This document shows, one piece after another, positions 51,797-62,500 of a stretch of DNA of 64,000 nucleotides. The notes beneath the pieces are model-generated. The model ran no database searches, had not been told where the DNA came from, and saw only the letters and a program-made list of their open reading frames with translations. Numbering within the stretch: position 1 is the stretch's first letter; each line of letters opens with the position of its first letter. This DNA comes from Phaeodactylibacter sp. (GTDB lineage Bacteria; Bacteroidota; Bacteroidia; Chitinophagales; Saprospiraceae): positions 28,447 through 92,446 of the forward strand of contig NZ_JALEGS010000048.1 in NCBI RefSeq assembly GCF_022763345.1, given 5' to 3'. Both the position numbers and the translations under genes were made by a program.

Positions 51797-52333
51797 TTAC
51801 CTCGGAAGGTGCTCCAGCCGGATCATCAGGTGCCCAAGACCCCGCCGGTAAAGCCAGGTCGTGTGGAAGTCACTAATTGGGGCATACATTTCTATATCTA
51901 CCCGGGATTTCACGGATGGGTAGGCTTCCAGGTCCTCCAGCAGTCGATGTACCAAAGCGTACCTCACACTCAGGGCACTGTGGTCTACCGCCAGAATCAG
52001 CCGCAAGTCCTGCTCCGTTTCCAAAAGGCTTAACAAATGATCCAGCAGGTTAGCGTCTATGGTCAGCCGGGGCGTGATGAGGTCCGGTCCCAGTTTGCGC
52101 ATGACATCTTCCAGTTTGGTACTGGCTGATGTTTCTAAATCATCTGCAGACGCTCTGCTGAACGAGCCTGACAATGTGCTTACAGGTTCCAGCTCGGATG
52201 CCCCTGAGGAAGGACTGTAGCGATGATTTGGCGCTGTGCCCCTCTGATGGTGGGAAGGCGGCCCGGTTGCCCCGTTGGTTTGGGCATTAAGCCACAGGGG
52301 CAAACACAGGAATAGCAGGTAGAGGTATTTCAT
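51797..52333 (-). CDS. Hypothetical secreted protein
   Basis: 178 residues from the ATG at 52333, which starts a signal peptide (MKYLYLLFLCLPLWLNAQ). A Ser/Pro-rich low-complexity segment follows (SPSSGASELEPVSTLSGSFSR), then a helix/strand domain of about 100 residues (KLGPDLITPRLTIDANLLDHLL). The C-terminal part has a loose resemblance to OmpA-like domains, not enough to call. Preceded by 52399-53064 in the same orientation, 66 bases apart. Confidence 0.6.
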   Translation of the reverse strand: MKYLYLLFLCLPLWLNAQTNGATGPPSHHQRGTAPNHRYSPSSGASELEPVSTLSGSFSRASADDLETSASTKLEDVMRKLGPDLITPRLTIDANLLDHLLSLLETEQDLRLILAVDHSALSVRYALVHRLLEDLEAYPSVKSRVDIEMYAPISDFHTTWLYRRGLGHLMIRLEHLPR

Positions 52334-52398
52334 AGGCAGCTGTGATAAGGTGTGATTTGGGTACACACTCAAAATACAATTTTTTATAATACCTCGCA

Positions 52399-53064
52399 CT
52401 ACTTTTCGTATTGGTACAAATCATCCCCCGGCTCTGCTATGTCACAGGGCACAATTGGGGAGCAGTGGTCGACCATTAAGTTGCCGTTGTAAGGGGATAC
52501 CTCATCACCTCCGTAGTAATAGTACGCCTCCAGATAAATGTAATCATAGGTGTCTGAGGGCTCCAGCAGCAATTGGTACTCCTCCCATGCTTCGTTTTCT
52601 ACAGGTTCAGTTTCATTGAGCAGCTCCATCCCTTTGCCTTTGGTTTTACCACCCCAAACCCGGAGTACACAGGGTTTGTTAAAATTCGCTTTTAGTTTGG
52701 TAATCCGGCTAATACTAATGTATTCCGGCGACCGCATGAGCGCAACGGACCATAGGTAACAAGTGTATGCACGCAGCGGATGTTCCAATCGCTGCCCCAC
52801 GCACTCCCAGGTTTCATTATCGCGTACGACCATGCCTACATAGGTTCTACCATCCAAAGCGGGGGAGCTAACACCAAAGTTGCCAGCGGGATGAATATCT
52901 GATGGAGATTCACCCTGAAATCCCTCATTGTTCCAACCTTTTGGTGGTCGGCTATGCCGGGGCGCATCCTCAAAAGACGGATTTTCCAAATAGATGATCT
53001 CCTGGGCAGAAAGGAAAGCGCAATGGCTAAAGAAAGCCAGAAATAAGAGCGTGAAACGTTGCAT
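52399..53064 (-). CDS. Hypothetical secreted beta-sandwich protein
   Basis: 221 residues with signal peptide (MQRFTLLFLAFFSHCAFLSAQ). The mature part begins IYLENPSFEDAPRHSRPPKGW and has aromatic-rich strands, reminiscent of the N-terminal module found in some Bacteroidota OmpA-type proteins ('NPSFE...GW'). Three Cys in the second half (KPCVLRVW, DHCSPIVPCDI) may form disulfides. Together with the next gene it might be a split or related version of such a protein, but that is inference. Confidence 0.6.
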   Translation of the reverse strand: MQRFTLLFLAFFSHCAFLSAQEIIYLENPSFEDAPRHSRPPKGWNNEGFQGESPSDIHPAGNFGVSSPALDGRTYVGMVVRDNETWECVGQRLEHPLRAYTCYLWSVALMRSPEYISISRITKLKANFNKPCVLRVWGGKTKGKGMELLNETEPVENEAWEEYQLLLEPSDTYDYIYLEAYYYYGGDEVSPYNGNLMVDHCSPIVPCDIAEPGDDLYQYEK

Positions 53065-53113
53065 CGTCTATTGATTTAGAGCAAAGAGCAGATGCACGAA
53101 GATAAGCATTTTG

Positions 53114-53239
53114 CTACATGGCACACTTGCCCAGCCCCACGAAAATAGCAATCCATACCAGCCCCTTGATCAGGAAGAATAAAAAGCCGGCTACACCTAA
53201 TCTTTTCAGCCACAGTTTTAACCGATTCTCGCGCTCCAT
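53114..53239 (-). CDS. Small membrane protein (41 residues)
   Basis: An ATG at 53239 starts a 41-residue product with a basic N-terminus (NRLKLWLKRLG), a hydrophobic helix (VAGFLFFLIKGLVWIAIFVG) and a short KCAM tail. Size and layout resemble a small membrane protein that I have seen conserved in Bacteroidota, but I cannot name it. It lies between the secreted beta-sandwich gene (start 53064) and the carboxylase gene. Too short for standard gene calling. Confidence 0.55.
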   Translation of the reverse strand: MERENRLKLWLKRLGVAGFLFFLIKGLVWIAIFVGLGKCAM

Positions 53240-53313
53240 TTTGTGCTTTGTTCGTTTTAGGCTAAGAACATTCAAAGCAGGTTTTGGTTTGGCGGAGCAG
53301 CTGATCGGCTACC

Positions 53314-54948
53314 TTAGGTTTGCAGTACACCGGGATTGAAGCGATCCACTTCCGCATTACTCGCTGCCTCTATGCCCATGGAAATGACCTTACGGGTTTC
53401 CAGCGGGTCAATAATGGCATCCACCCACAGTCGGGCAGCGGCGTAGTAGGGCGTAGTCTGTTCGTCGTAGCTGGCTTGTATGCGGTTGAGCAATTCCTCC
53501 TGCTCCTGCGTGCTTGGCGCTTCGCCCTTTGCCTTCATGGAGGCCACTTGTATTTGCATGAGCACTTTAGCGGCCTGAGAGCCCCCCATTACGGCAATCT
53601 TGGCACTGGGCCAGGCTACGATGAGGCGCGGATCATAGGCTTTGCCGCACATCGCATAATTGCCGGCACCATAGGAATTGCCCATGACGATACTGAACTT
53701 TGGTACGGTAGAGTTGGAAACGGCATTGACCATCTTGGCGCCATCCTTGATGATGCCGCCGTGCTCCGACCGTGTCCCAACCATAAAACCAGTCACATCA
53801 TGCAGGAAGACGAGCGGTATCTTTTTCTGGTTGCAGTTCATGATGAAACGGGCGGCTTTATCGGCGGAGTCGGAATAAATCACTCCACCAAATTGCATCT
53901 CCCCTTTCTTGTTTTTGACCACTTCCCGGTTGTTCGCCACAATACCGACTGACCAGCCGTCAATGCGGGCGTAGGCGCAAATGATGGTCTTACCGTAGCC
54001 GTTTTTGTAGTAAGTCAGCTTGGAATCGTCAACCAGGCGTTTGAGGATTTCTGTGGTTTTGTAGGGCTTCGCGTTCCCTTCCGGAAAAAGATTATAAATC
54101 TCTTCCGGATCGGCTTTAGGCGGTTGGGGTTCCGCCCGGTCGAAACCTGCTTTGGGGAAGTGACCGATTTTATCTACCAGGTCGCGGATGGTCTCCAGGC
54201 AGGTTTCATCATCCGGTATTTTGTAGTCAGTTACGCCGGAAATTTCGCTTTGGGTGGTTGCTCCGCCCAGGGTCTCCTGATCGACCTCTTCTCCAATCGC
54301 GGCTTTGACGAGGTAAGGCCCTGCCAGAAAGATGGACCCTGTGCCTTCCACGATAAGTGCCTCGTCGGACATAATAGGGAGATAAGCCCCACCTGCAACA
54401 CAGCTACCCATAATTGCCGCTATTTGCGGAATGCCCATGCTGGACATGCGGGCGTTATTGCGGAAGATACGCCCGAAGTGTTCCTTGTCCGGGAAAATCT
54501 CGTCCTGCATCGGCAGGTATACCCCGGCGCTGTCTACCAGATAGATAATCGGCAGGCGGTTCTCCATGGCGATTTCCTGAGCGCGCAGATTTTTCTTGCC
54601 GGTAATCGGAAACCAGGCACCAGCTTTAACCGTGGCATCATTAGCGACAATCACGCATTGCCGCCCGCTCACATAGCCAATGCCCACGACTACGCCGCCA
54701 GCCGGGCAGCCACCGTGTTCCTTGTACATCTCGTATCCTGCGAAAGCGCCGATTTCCAAAAAGTCGCTGTCTTTGTCGATGAGCCGATCGATACGTTCCC
54801 GGGCGGTCATTTTGCCTTTTTTATGCAGCTTCTCAATTTTTCGCTCTCCACCGCCTTTGTAGATTTTTTCCAGGCGGTGCTGCATACGGGAGAGCAGCAG
54901 TTTCATTGCGTCTTCGTTTTTACTTTTCTCAATGTCGATTTTGGCCAT
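53314..54948 (-). CDS. Biotin-dependent acyl-CoA carboxylase, beta (carboxyltransferase) subunit
   Basis: A 544-residue carboxyltransferase of the methylcrotonyl/propionyl/geranyl-CoA carboxylase family. N-terminal MTARERIDRLIDKDSDFLEIG, GVGIGYVSGRQCVIVANDATV, the CoA-binding oxyanion-hole GSCVAGGAYLPIMSDE, and the second-domain GNSYGAGNYAMCGKAYDPRL with VAWPSAKIAVMGG. The carboxybiotin carrier/biotin carboxylase subunit is not adjacent. The sequence is closest in style to methylcrotonyl-CoA carboxylase beta (leucine degradation), though substrate is open. Confidence 0.9.
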   Translation of the reverse strand: MAKIDIEKSKNEDAMKLLLSRMQHRLEKIYKGGGERKIEKLHKKGKMTARERIDRLIDKDSDFLEIGAFAGYEMYKEHGGCPAGGVVVGIGYVSGRQCVIVANDATVKAGAWFPITGKKNLRAQEIAMENRLPIIYLVDSAGVYLPMQDEIFPDKEHFGRIFRNNARMSSMGIPQIAAIMGSCVAGGAYLPIMSDEALIVEGTGSIFLAGPYLVKAAIGEEVDQETLGGATTQSEISGVTDYKIPDDETCLETIRDLVDKIGHFPKAGFDRAEPQPPKADPEEIYNLFPEGNAKPYKTTEILKRLVDDSKLTYYKNGYGKTIICAYARIDGWSVGIVANNREVVKNKKGEMQFGGVIYSDSADKAARFIMNCNQKKIPLVFLHDVTGFMVGTRSEHGGIIKDGAKMVNAVSNSTVPKFSIVMGNSYGAGNYAMCGKAYDPRLIVAWPSAKIAVMGGSQAAKVLMQIQVASMKAKGEAPSTQEQEELLNRIQASYDEQTTPYYAAARLWVDAIIDPLETRKVISMGIEAASNAEVDRFNPGVLQT

Positions 54949-54971
54949 ATTTGGTTAGTGGTTTTGTCGTA

Positions 54972-56396
54972 TCAATCCAGAGGGAAAGCGTAGTAGTATT
55001 CCCCGGAGTAGCCTTCGTAAATGCCTTCCAGCATGATTTTGCCGGAAGCGCGCTCCAGATAGTTGACCAGGTCCTCAACTTCGTCTACCGGGCGGTTGTC
55101 TATTTTGGTAATGACAAAGCCGGGGTCCATATTGGTGCGTTCCACCCGGCTTCCCCGGTAGATGCTGATCACCTTCACGCCATCTACATCGAGCCGGCGC
55201 TGTTCTTCCCTGGTCAGCTCCCGAAGCTCAAAGCCCAGGTCGAGTAAGATATCTTCATTTTTAGCAGTTACAAGCGCGGTGCTGTTGCTCTTATTCTTTA
55301 GTATCACCTCTACCTCCTGCTGCTTGCCGTCACGAATGATCTCAATTTTTATGGCATTGCCCGGGCGGTAGCGCCCCAGCTGCTCCTGCATTTCTGGCAG
55401 CGTCTTGGTTTTCACACCATTCACACCGATGATGACATCGCCCTTTGTTAGCCCTGCGTCGTCTGCGCCACTATCGGGCGTCACGCGGTTGATGTACACG
55501 CCTTCCACCGCATCGAGATTGAGGCGTTTGGCCATTTCATTAGTCATTTCGTCAATAAATACCCCCAAAATACCTCGCTGCACAACGCCATAGTCCCGAA
55601 GGTCACGTACTACCTTGCGCACCAGATTAATGGGTACGGCAAAGGAGTAGCCCTCGTACCGGCCGGAGCGGGTAATGATGGCAGTGTTGATGCCAATCAG
55701 TTCCCCGTTGGTGTTCACCAGAGCCCCCCCGCTATTGCCAGGGTTGACGGCAGCATCGGTCTGAATAAAGGATTCAATGCGGTCCTGCCCTTCCAGAATA
55801 TCAATACTACGCCCCTTGGCGCTTACAATACCGGAAGTCACTGTGGATTCGAGATTGAAAGGGTTGCCAATAGCCAGTACCCACTCTCCTACCCTCAGGG
55901 AATCCGAATTGCCAAATTCAAGCGAAGGGAGGTCCTTCGCATTGACCTTGATCAGGGCGAGGTCAGTGGAAGGGTCTGTACCGATCAGTTCAGCACGGTA
56001 CTCGCGTTTATCGTTGAGGGTCACTTCGATTTCATCACTATCTTCAATGACATGGTTGTTGGTAACGATATAGCCATCATCCGAGATGATCACCCCGGAG
56101 CCGGAAGCAGAACCCACCGCTGAACTACCCCACAGATCGAAGCCGCCGCCGCCCTGTATCGTTTTAATATTGACCACAGCAGGTATCACCGTCTCTGCCG
56201 CACTCGAAAAATCTGTAGGCGAAGCAGAAAGGAACAAGCGCTGCTTGCTCACATCCATCTGATCGAAGTTGGTATAGCGGGCCGCAACGGTTTCCCGAAT
56301 GATGACTTCTTTAGGAGGGTCAATGTATCTGTAGGCCAGAACGGCCAGCACTGCACTAAGCAGGGAGCTGATGGCAATGAGAAGGTACTGCTTCAT
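54972..56396 (-). CDS. HtrA/DegP-type serine protease (S1C) with PDZ domains
   Basis: 474 residues, with an N-terminal hydrophobic segment (MKQYLLIAISSLLSAVLAVLAY) that may be a signal anchor. The trypsin-like domain has His115 (VTNNHVIED), Asp145 (STDLALIKV) and Ser222 (NPGNSGGALVN), a full catalytic triad. Two PDZ domains follow (GILGVFIDEMTNEMAKRLNL; GVKVISIYRGSRVERTNMD). It degrades or refolds misfolded periplasmic proteins. It is upstream of the carboxylase by 23 bases and downstream of the giant T9SS gene's terminator. Confidence 0.95.
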   Translation of the reverse strand: MKQYLLIAISSLLSAVLAVLAYRYIDPPKEVIIRETVAARYTNFDQMDVSKQRLFLSASPTDFSSAAETVIPAVVNIKTIQGGGGFDLWGSSAVGSASGSGVIISDDGYIVTNNHVIEDSDEIEVTLNDKREYRAELIGTDPSTDLALIKVNAKDLPSLEFGNSDSLRVGEWVLAIGNPFNLESTVTSGIVSAKGRSIDILEGQDRIESFIQTDAAVNPGNSGGALVNTNGELIGINTAIITRSGRYEGYSFAVPINLVRKVVRDLRDYGVVQRGILGVFIDEMTNEMAKRLNLDAVEGVYINRVTPDSGADDAGLTKGDVIIGVNGVKTKTLPEMQEQLGRYRPGNAIKIEIIRDGKQQEVEVILKNKSNSTALVTAKNEDILLDLGFELRELTREEQRRLDVDGVKVISIYRGSRVERTNMDPGFVITKIDNRPVDEVEDLVNYLERASGKIMLEGIYEGYSGEYYYAFPLD

Positions 56397-56476
56397 AGGG
56401 ATTCAAAAGTTGTAAGTGCTGATTCCTATAACGAATCTCTAATGTACTAAATTTTTCAAAGGGCCCGGTTAATAAA

Positions 56477-56514
56477 AAGCGGGCACCCGGCTTATTATTG
56501 CCAGATGCCCGCTT
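56477..56514 (-). terminator. Terminator of the giant T9SS protein gene
   Basis: AAGCGGGCA (56477-56485) and TGCCCGCTT (56506-56514) form a 9-bp stem. On the minus strand the hairpin is followed by TTTTTATT (from 56478 downward), 36 bases past the stop codon. Confidence 0.75.
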
Positions 56515-56549
56515 AATCGATTAAACAGGTACGTTATGCCTGTTTGCTG

Positions 56550-59500
56550 TTATTCTACAATGACCATCTTCTTAGTCGCTGTATAGCTGCCTGCTGCAAC
56601 AGTATAGGAGACTACACCAGCTGCTGCCAGATCAGCCGAACGCACAGTCAATTGGTTATAGCCCCTTGTGCCTTCGAGGCGGTAGAGCTTCAAGACTTTC
56701 CCGGTGACATCGCTGATTGTCACTGTCGCCTGAGCTGCTTCCGGAAGGCTGAAACCAATCACGGTTTCTCCCCTGAAGGGGTTTGGCTGGTTCTGATAAA
56801 GCTCAAAACCGGCAACCGCTGCGGCTGTACCGCTAAACTCGATGGCTATGCCCCGGAAGGTTCCGTCTTTGCCATAAGCTTCCGCTTTGGTTACGGCTGA
56901 ACTAACGCCCAGTACCTCGCTCAGCATCACATCGCTTTGTGCACGCAGTACCAGTGTGAACAGTTCCGTACCTGCCAGGGACTCTGCTATCGTTTTAGAC
57001 GCCCAGTTCCAGCTTGTGGTGATCATGCCTTCGCCAGCGTATACCAGACCAAAGTGGTCCTCTGTAGCCATACCGCTTACGATGTCGACCAATGACACCT
57101 CGCTGCTCAGCGTCAGCGTAGCCTGATAGCCTTCAATGGCCTGCAGATCGGTGGCAGTAAAGGTTACGCGGTATTCATTGCCTGCCTTCAGCTCCTGCTC
57201 GTCCGTTTGCAGTGCAAAGAGGCCTTCGTAGCTGCGCTCGTCAATAGTTGCAAAGCTGTTAGGCGTTGCATCGCCACTTACATCACCAACCTTCACTGCA
57301 ACAAAGTTGGCATTGCTAATCCCCCCTAAGGGCAAATCATTGAAGTTGATGACTTCGGGGAATTGCGCGGCCCATGGATTAGCAGGATTCGGGAAGTTGT
57401 AGTTTGCTTCCACAAAGCGCCAGCTGGTATTGTCGGTAAACGAAGTAGTAATGGACAGAATCAGCTTACGGAGCTGAATCAGATCAAGCGTAGTTACCGT
57501 TCCTGAGCGGTTGACATCAGCTGCAATCAGCTGATAGGGTGAATCCAATGGATCTACGCCCAAAATATGCTTGCTGATGAGCACCAGGTCGTAAGTGGAC
57601 ACTCCATTGAGGTCATCACCATCGCGTTGTGGCGTAACGGTGTAGTCCAGCCCGGGCTGTAGTCCGGTGAAGCTGTACTGACCATCTGCCTGAGTCATCA
57701 TCATATCAGACATTTGTCCAGACAGATTGACCATAACGTCTTCTACTGCTTCATCCTGCGGGGTGCTGATTGCACCGGCTGCCATTGGTGATGCATCTCC
57801 GCAGAGGCCCATATTGTCCTGCACGAGGATGTAGGTCTCGCAGAAGTCACCGTTGCCGGCAGCATCGTATGCCCAGATTTCCACAACAAGGGTACCCTCA
57901 TCGTCACAAGTCAGGATCAAGCCGGTCTGATCCGGATCATTTGGCTCACCAACGCGGTTGATGGAGTACTTGATGGGCTCCGAACAGTCAGAAAGCGGAG
58001 ATACGATGAAATCGCTCGCCCAGATTTCCGCCATACCGGCTCCCGGGTCTGGCAAATTATCGCCATCCTCGTCTACCGGCATCAGCTCAATAGCAAGACC
58101 ATTGATACAAGCAGGTGCCGGCGCTTTGCAGTCGATCACGCTGAACGGCAGTACTGCAAGATCTGAATTACCACAGCCATCTCTCACACGTACTTCAAAG
58201 GAGTGCGCGCCGATTGGGAAAGTCCCTGTAATCGTGAAGTTGGGGTAAGCACCAGACAGCGCACCGTTGAGCGGTGTAAGTGTACCGTTATTGAAAGCAT
58301 TAAGGAAGACATCAACATCCAGGTCGTTCGGTGTGCAATCTTCATCAACGGTGAATGGGAAGACGACTGTTGCATCGCAATCCTCATTGTCCAGTGAGCA
58401 GAATGGTGAAGCGGTATTGAAGGAAATCTCTGGTGCAATATCATCATATACTTTGATGATTTGGGTGTACTGATAGAAACCCGTTTCATCGTATACGAAG
58501 TCGTAGTAGTCGTTGGAAGTCCCGCAGAAATTGATACCCGGCACGTTGTTGTCCGGTGATTCATCCGTATCCTGGTCAAAGTAGATTTTCCCATTTGGAC
58601 GGGCAAGCAACCATATGCTCTTATCACCAGGCGTACCGTTACAGTCTTCATCCCGGCCAACGATGTAAGGGGCGCTTTCACCATCGTACTGACACCAGTT
58701 GATCACCTTCCAGGTCCGGAAGATTTTATAGCATTCATCCCCAGAGGCCGAGAAAGTTTCATCAGAACTGGAAATGGCAAGCAGGTCGCAACCGATTTCA
58801 TTGTAGGTCACGCTGTCCGGCTCAGCAATACCGCACTGTGCTTCTGCATCTTTAGGGAAGTTGATTTCGTAGTTGTGCACCTCATTAACCGTAATGACCT
58901 GTACACAGCTATTGGTGCTGTTGCGGCCGTTCACGTCGGTCACCCGGAAAATACGGGTGATGGAGCCAAAGCCACAATCAAGGTTATTATTGGCAGCCAC
59001 CTGCTGTACACTCGCGATGCCACAGTTGTCTGCACCGGTAGCCATGCCGAAGAGGTCCTCCAGCTGATCGGCATTGGTTGGGTCAAACCCATAAGGAAGA
59101 TCATCACAGTCTACCACTACGTTATCAGGGGCATCACAGAATGGATTGATCTTGTCCTCCGGTGTCACGCTCAGCCAGCAGGTGTTCTGATTACCGTATT
59201 GGTCGGTGACGACCAGGGTCACATCAGAGGTCACGCCAACGTCACAGCAGAAGAAATCGACGTAGTCTCCGGCAACACTGTTTTGTGTACCGCAGGTATT
59301 GGTAACGGGGTTGAAATTATTGCGGAAGACCTGAATGGTCACATCACCGCAGTTATCCCAGGAACCCTCGTCTACATCATGAGCGAAGATACGCGCTCCG
59401 GCAGGCTGCCCGGGCACGATATTGCCACCGCCAATGCTCACGTTTAGTTGGTCATCACAAATTGCGATAGGCTCGATTTGATCGACAACCTCGAAAGGAC

Positions 59501-62500
59501 AGTACAGCTCTGTTGCATTGCCGCAGTCATCTTCTGCTACGTAGCGGAAATAGTGGCTACCAAATGGAATACTGCCCACAAACCGGCTTGCACCCGGTGC
59601 AATGGTCCGTACAACGACCGTATCAATCTCGATACCTGCAAACAGACCGTACTGGTTAAAGATGCTATCTTCCACCTCTGTCACGATCTCAGTATATACA
59701 CTTACACCTGAGCAGTTGTCTGAAATATTAGCAGGCATAGGCACTGCGAATGCTGCCGTACAGGCAAATGGGCTGGAAGAGTATACCAATGGTGTACCAG
59801 CCGGGCACTCAATCTGAGGTGCTGTGAAGTCCCCTACCTTGATCAGCTGATTGACTACGAGCGAGCTGCCCGGGTCGCACCAGTCGAAAATAGTCCATTC
59901 CCGGCGGAACTTGAAGCGGCCGTCGCACTCGTCTATCGCTGGGGTATCATCAAATGATGCACCAATATTGCAATAGGAAGGCGCAATATCAAAGATCCCA
60001 AAAGCAGTGAAGATGAATGGATAGCCGGTCAGCTCCGGGCTTGGGTTGCCGTCGGCCAGAGTCGGATAGTCCTCATCGCACTCAATCGCAACGGTAAAGG
60101 AAGGCAGGTTAACATCGTCCAAAGTAGGCTTGCGGAAGGTAATCTGCTGCTTGCAGTTGTCCGTGCGGCCGTTGTCGTCTCTTGCGACGAAGGTCCGGGT
60201 AATGACAACGTCTCCACAATCGCCATTAGCGACAAAGTCATCCGTAGCTGTTATCTCTACATTTGCGTCACAGTTATCCGTAGCGGAAGGTGCGCCGACA
60301 AAACCGTACGTGCCCTGAATGAATGCTGTTTGCTGAGCAACGCTTCCGGCATCACCACCGTAAATGTGATCGAAATCATCACAGAACAGCGGTGCTGTCA
60401 GTGTTTCAGTAGTTGTTGGCAAAGCAGAGAATGTCGTATCAAACTGAATGGTCCAATCTGGCAGGGTGGTTTGGGAATAATTCCAAACACCGACCAAACC
60501 ATTGCCATCACTAAAGATGGTGTGTTCGTAAGCGCCTGTCTCATCTGCGTCGAAGCTGGAAACCAATACAAAGTAGGATTCATAGGCCCGAAGTGGGAGT
60601 GTCACCCGTACCTGGGGATCGAATAAACCGCCGATTGGACCAACATTACCGAGGATGTTATCGTCTGCTGCATACAGGATATTTTCGCAGGGGCTATTAG
60701 GATTAAAGCTGCCCTGATATAAAGCCGTGAACCCATCGCCCCATTCCGTATTCAGGTAAATGGTGTAGATATCGTCCTGGCTCACCTGGAACTCAATGAT
60801 ATCGTAGTAATGCGATCCGGCCGTTGGGCCAGCTGCATCGAGGAAGCAGGAATAGTCTGCCAGTTCCAGTTGTGGGTCTGTAGTCGTCAGCGCGCCCTGG
60901 ATTTTCTGGACAGAAGTGCTAAAAATAGCTTCTCCTGTATCATCCGGGCAGGTAATTACCGGAGCAGTCTTGTCCTCCGCCGTAACATAGCCCCAACAAT
61001 TCTCGAATCCGGGTACGTCCGGACCGGAAATATCATAAATAAACTGACCATCCCCATCGACAATATTGCCGTTAGATGGGTTGAGGTCATTGACGATAGT
61101 GATGCTGAAGTCTTCTTCTGTCAGGCAGCCGAAGTTGCCTTCGAGCACCATATCGGCAGTGATGACCCGGGAGCAGTTATCATTGAGGGTGACATTGATA
61201 TTATCGTTACACGCCAGGTTGGTTGAAGGTGCAGCAGCCTGGGTTACACTGATCGCAAAACTTTCGGAACGGCTGTTGCCCGATCCATCTTCTGCGAAGA
61301 TGCTAACGGTGAACGGCCCTGCGTTTGCAGGCGCAGTCACAACATAGGTATTGCCAGTAGCTGGCGCGATGGTTGCGCTGCCTGACACGGTTACGTTAGG
61401 CGTCAGTGCGCCTTCACAGTTGTCTATTGCAGAAACCTGGAAGCTCACCTCCGCGGTAGAGGGACCGCAGGGGTCCAACACAACGTTGATATTCTGAGAA
61501 GGATAGACAATGATTGGAGCTGAGTTATCTGGCTGATCTGTAACCGTAAGCTCTGATATGCCTTCAGATGTATCCCCAGCGCCATCCGTATAGCTGGCTA
61601 CCAAAGTATATACACCGGCCGGGATACCACTTAGGCTCCAAACATATAAGCCACTTTCTGGGTCGGAAGCCAGTGGATCGATCGCTGGTGCAGCAGCGCC
61701 ATTTAGCGTAAAGGTGGCACCAGACAGGTCGGTATCACAATCATCTGAAATTTGCACCTGGAAGCTGAGATTTGCACCAGCTGTGCAGATAGGCTCCAGG
61801 AAACTCAGGTTACCGGGCATGGTGATTCCAGCCGGCTGATTTGCATCCTGTACCACACTTACCGCATGGTCTACTGTTACACCACCATAGGTGAAGTTAA
61901 TCAAGTAATTACCCGGTGCGAGATCGCCAGCTGCCTCAAAATATGCAAACCCATCTTCAACAAGAATATAGGTGATTGCCAGGGGAGCGCCACTTACAGT
62001 AATAGCACCTGAGAGGTTATCATCCGCTGTAAGATCACAATCGTAGATATTACCCGATAGCACCACAAACTCAGAAGCCTCACAGGCTGGCACATTGAAC
62101 TGCCCATTACCTGAAATATCAACAATCGGCTGCGGGCTGTTTGCTTGTTCTACGCTTACCGTAAAGCTGTAAATGGTTGTGTTACCGCTGTAGTCAGTTG
62201 CGGTATAGCTGATATTGTAAGTACCTTCGGACAATACGGAGCCGGATGTAGGCCCTGCGGTCTGCTGTAGATCAGGTTGAGTATCGCAGTCATCCACAAC
62301 GGCGATGGTCCAATTGACGGGGATGCCTTCGTTTTGGCAAGCAGGAATTTCCACATTCATATCACCCGGGCCATAAACTTCAGGAGCACGGTTGTCATTC
62401 ACTGTCAAAATGTAATCTAACACTTCTGAGTTGCCATTTCCGTCTGTAGCGGTGATGGTCAGTGTATTTTCACCTACAGCAAGAAAAATATCGAGCACAT

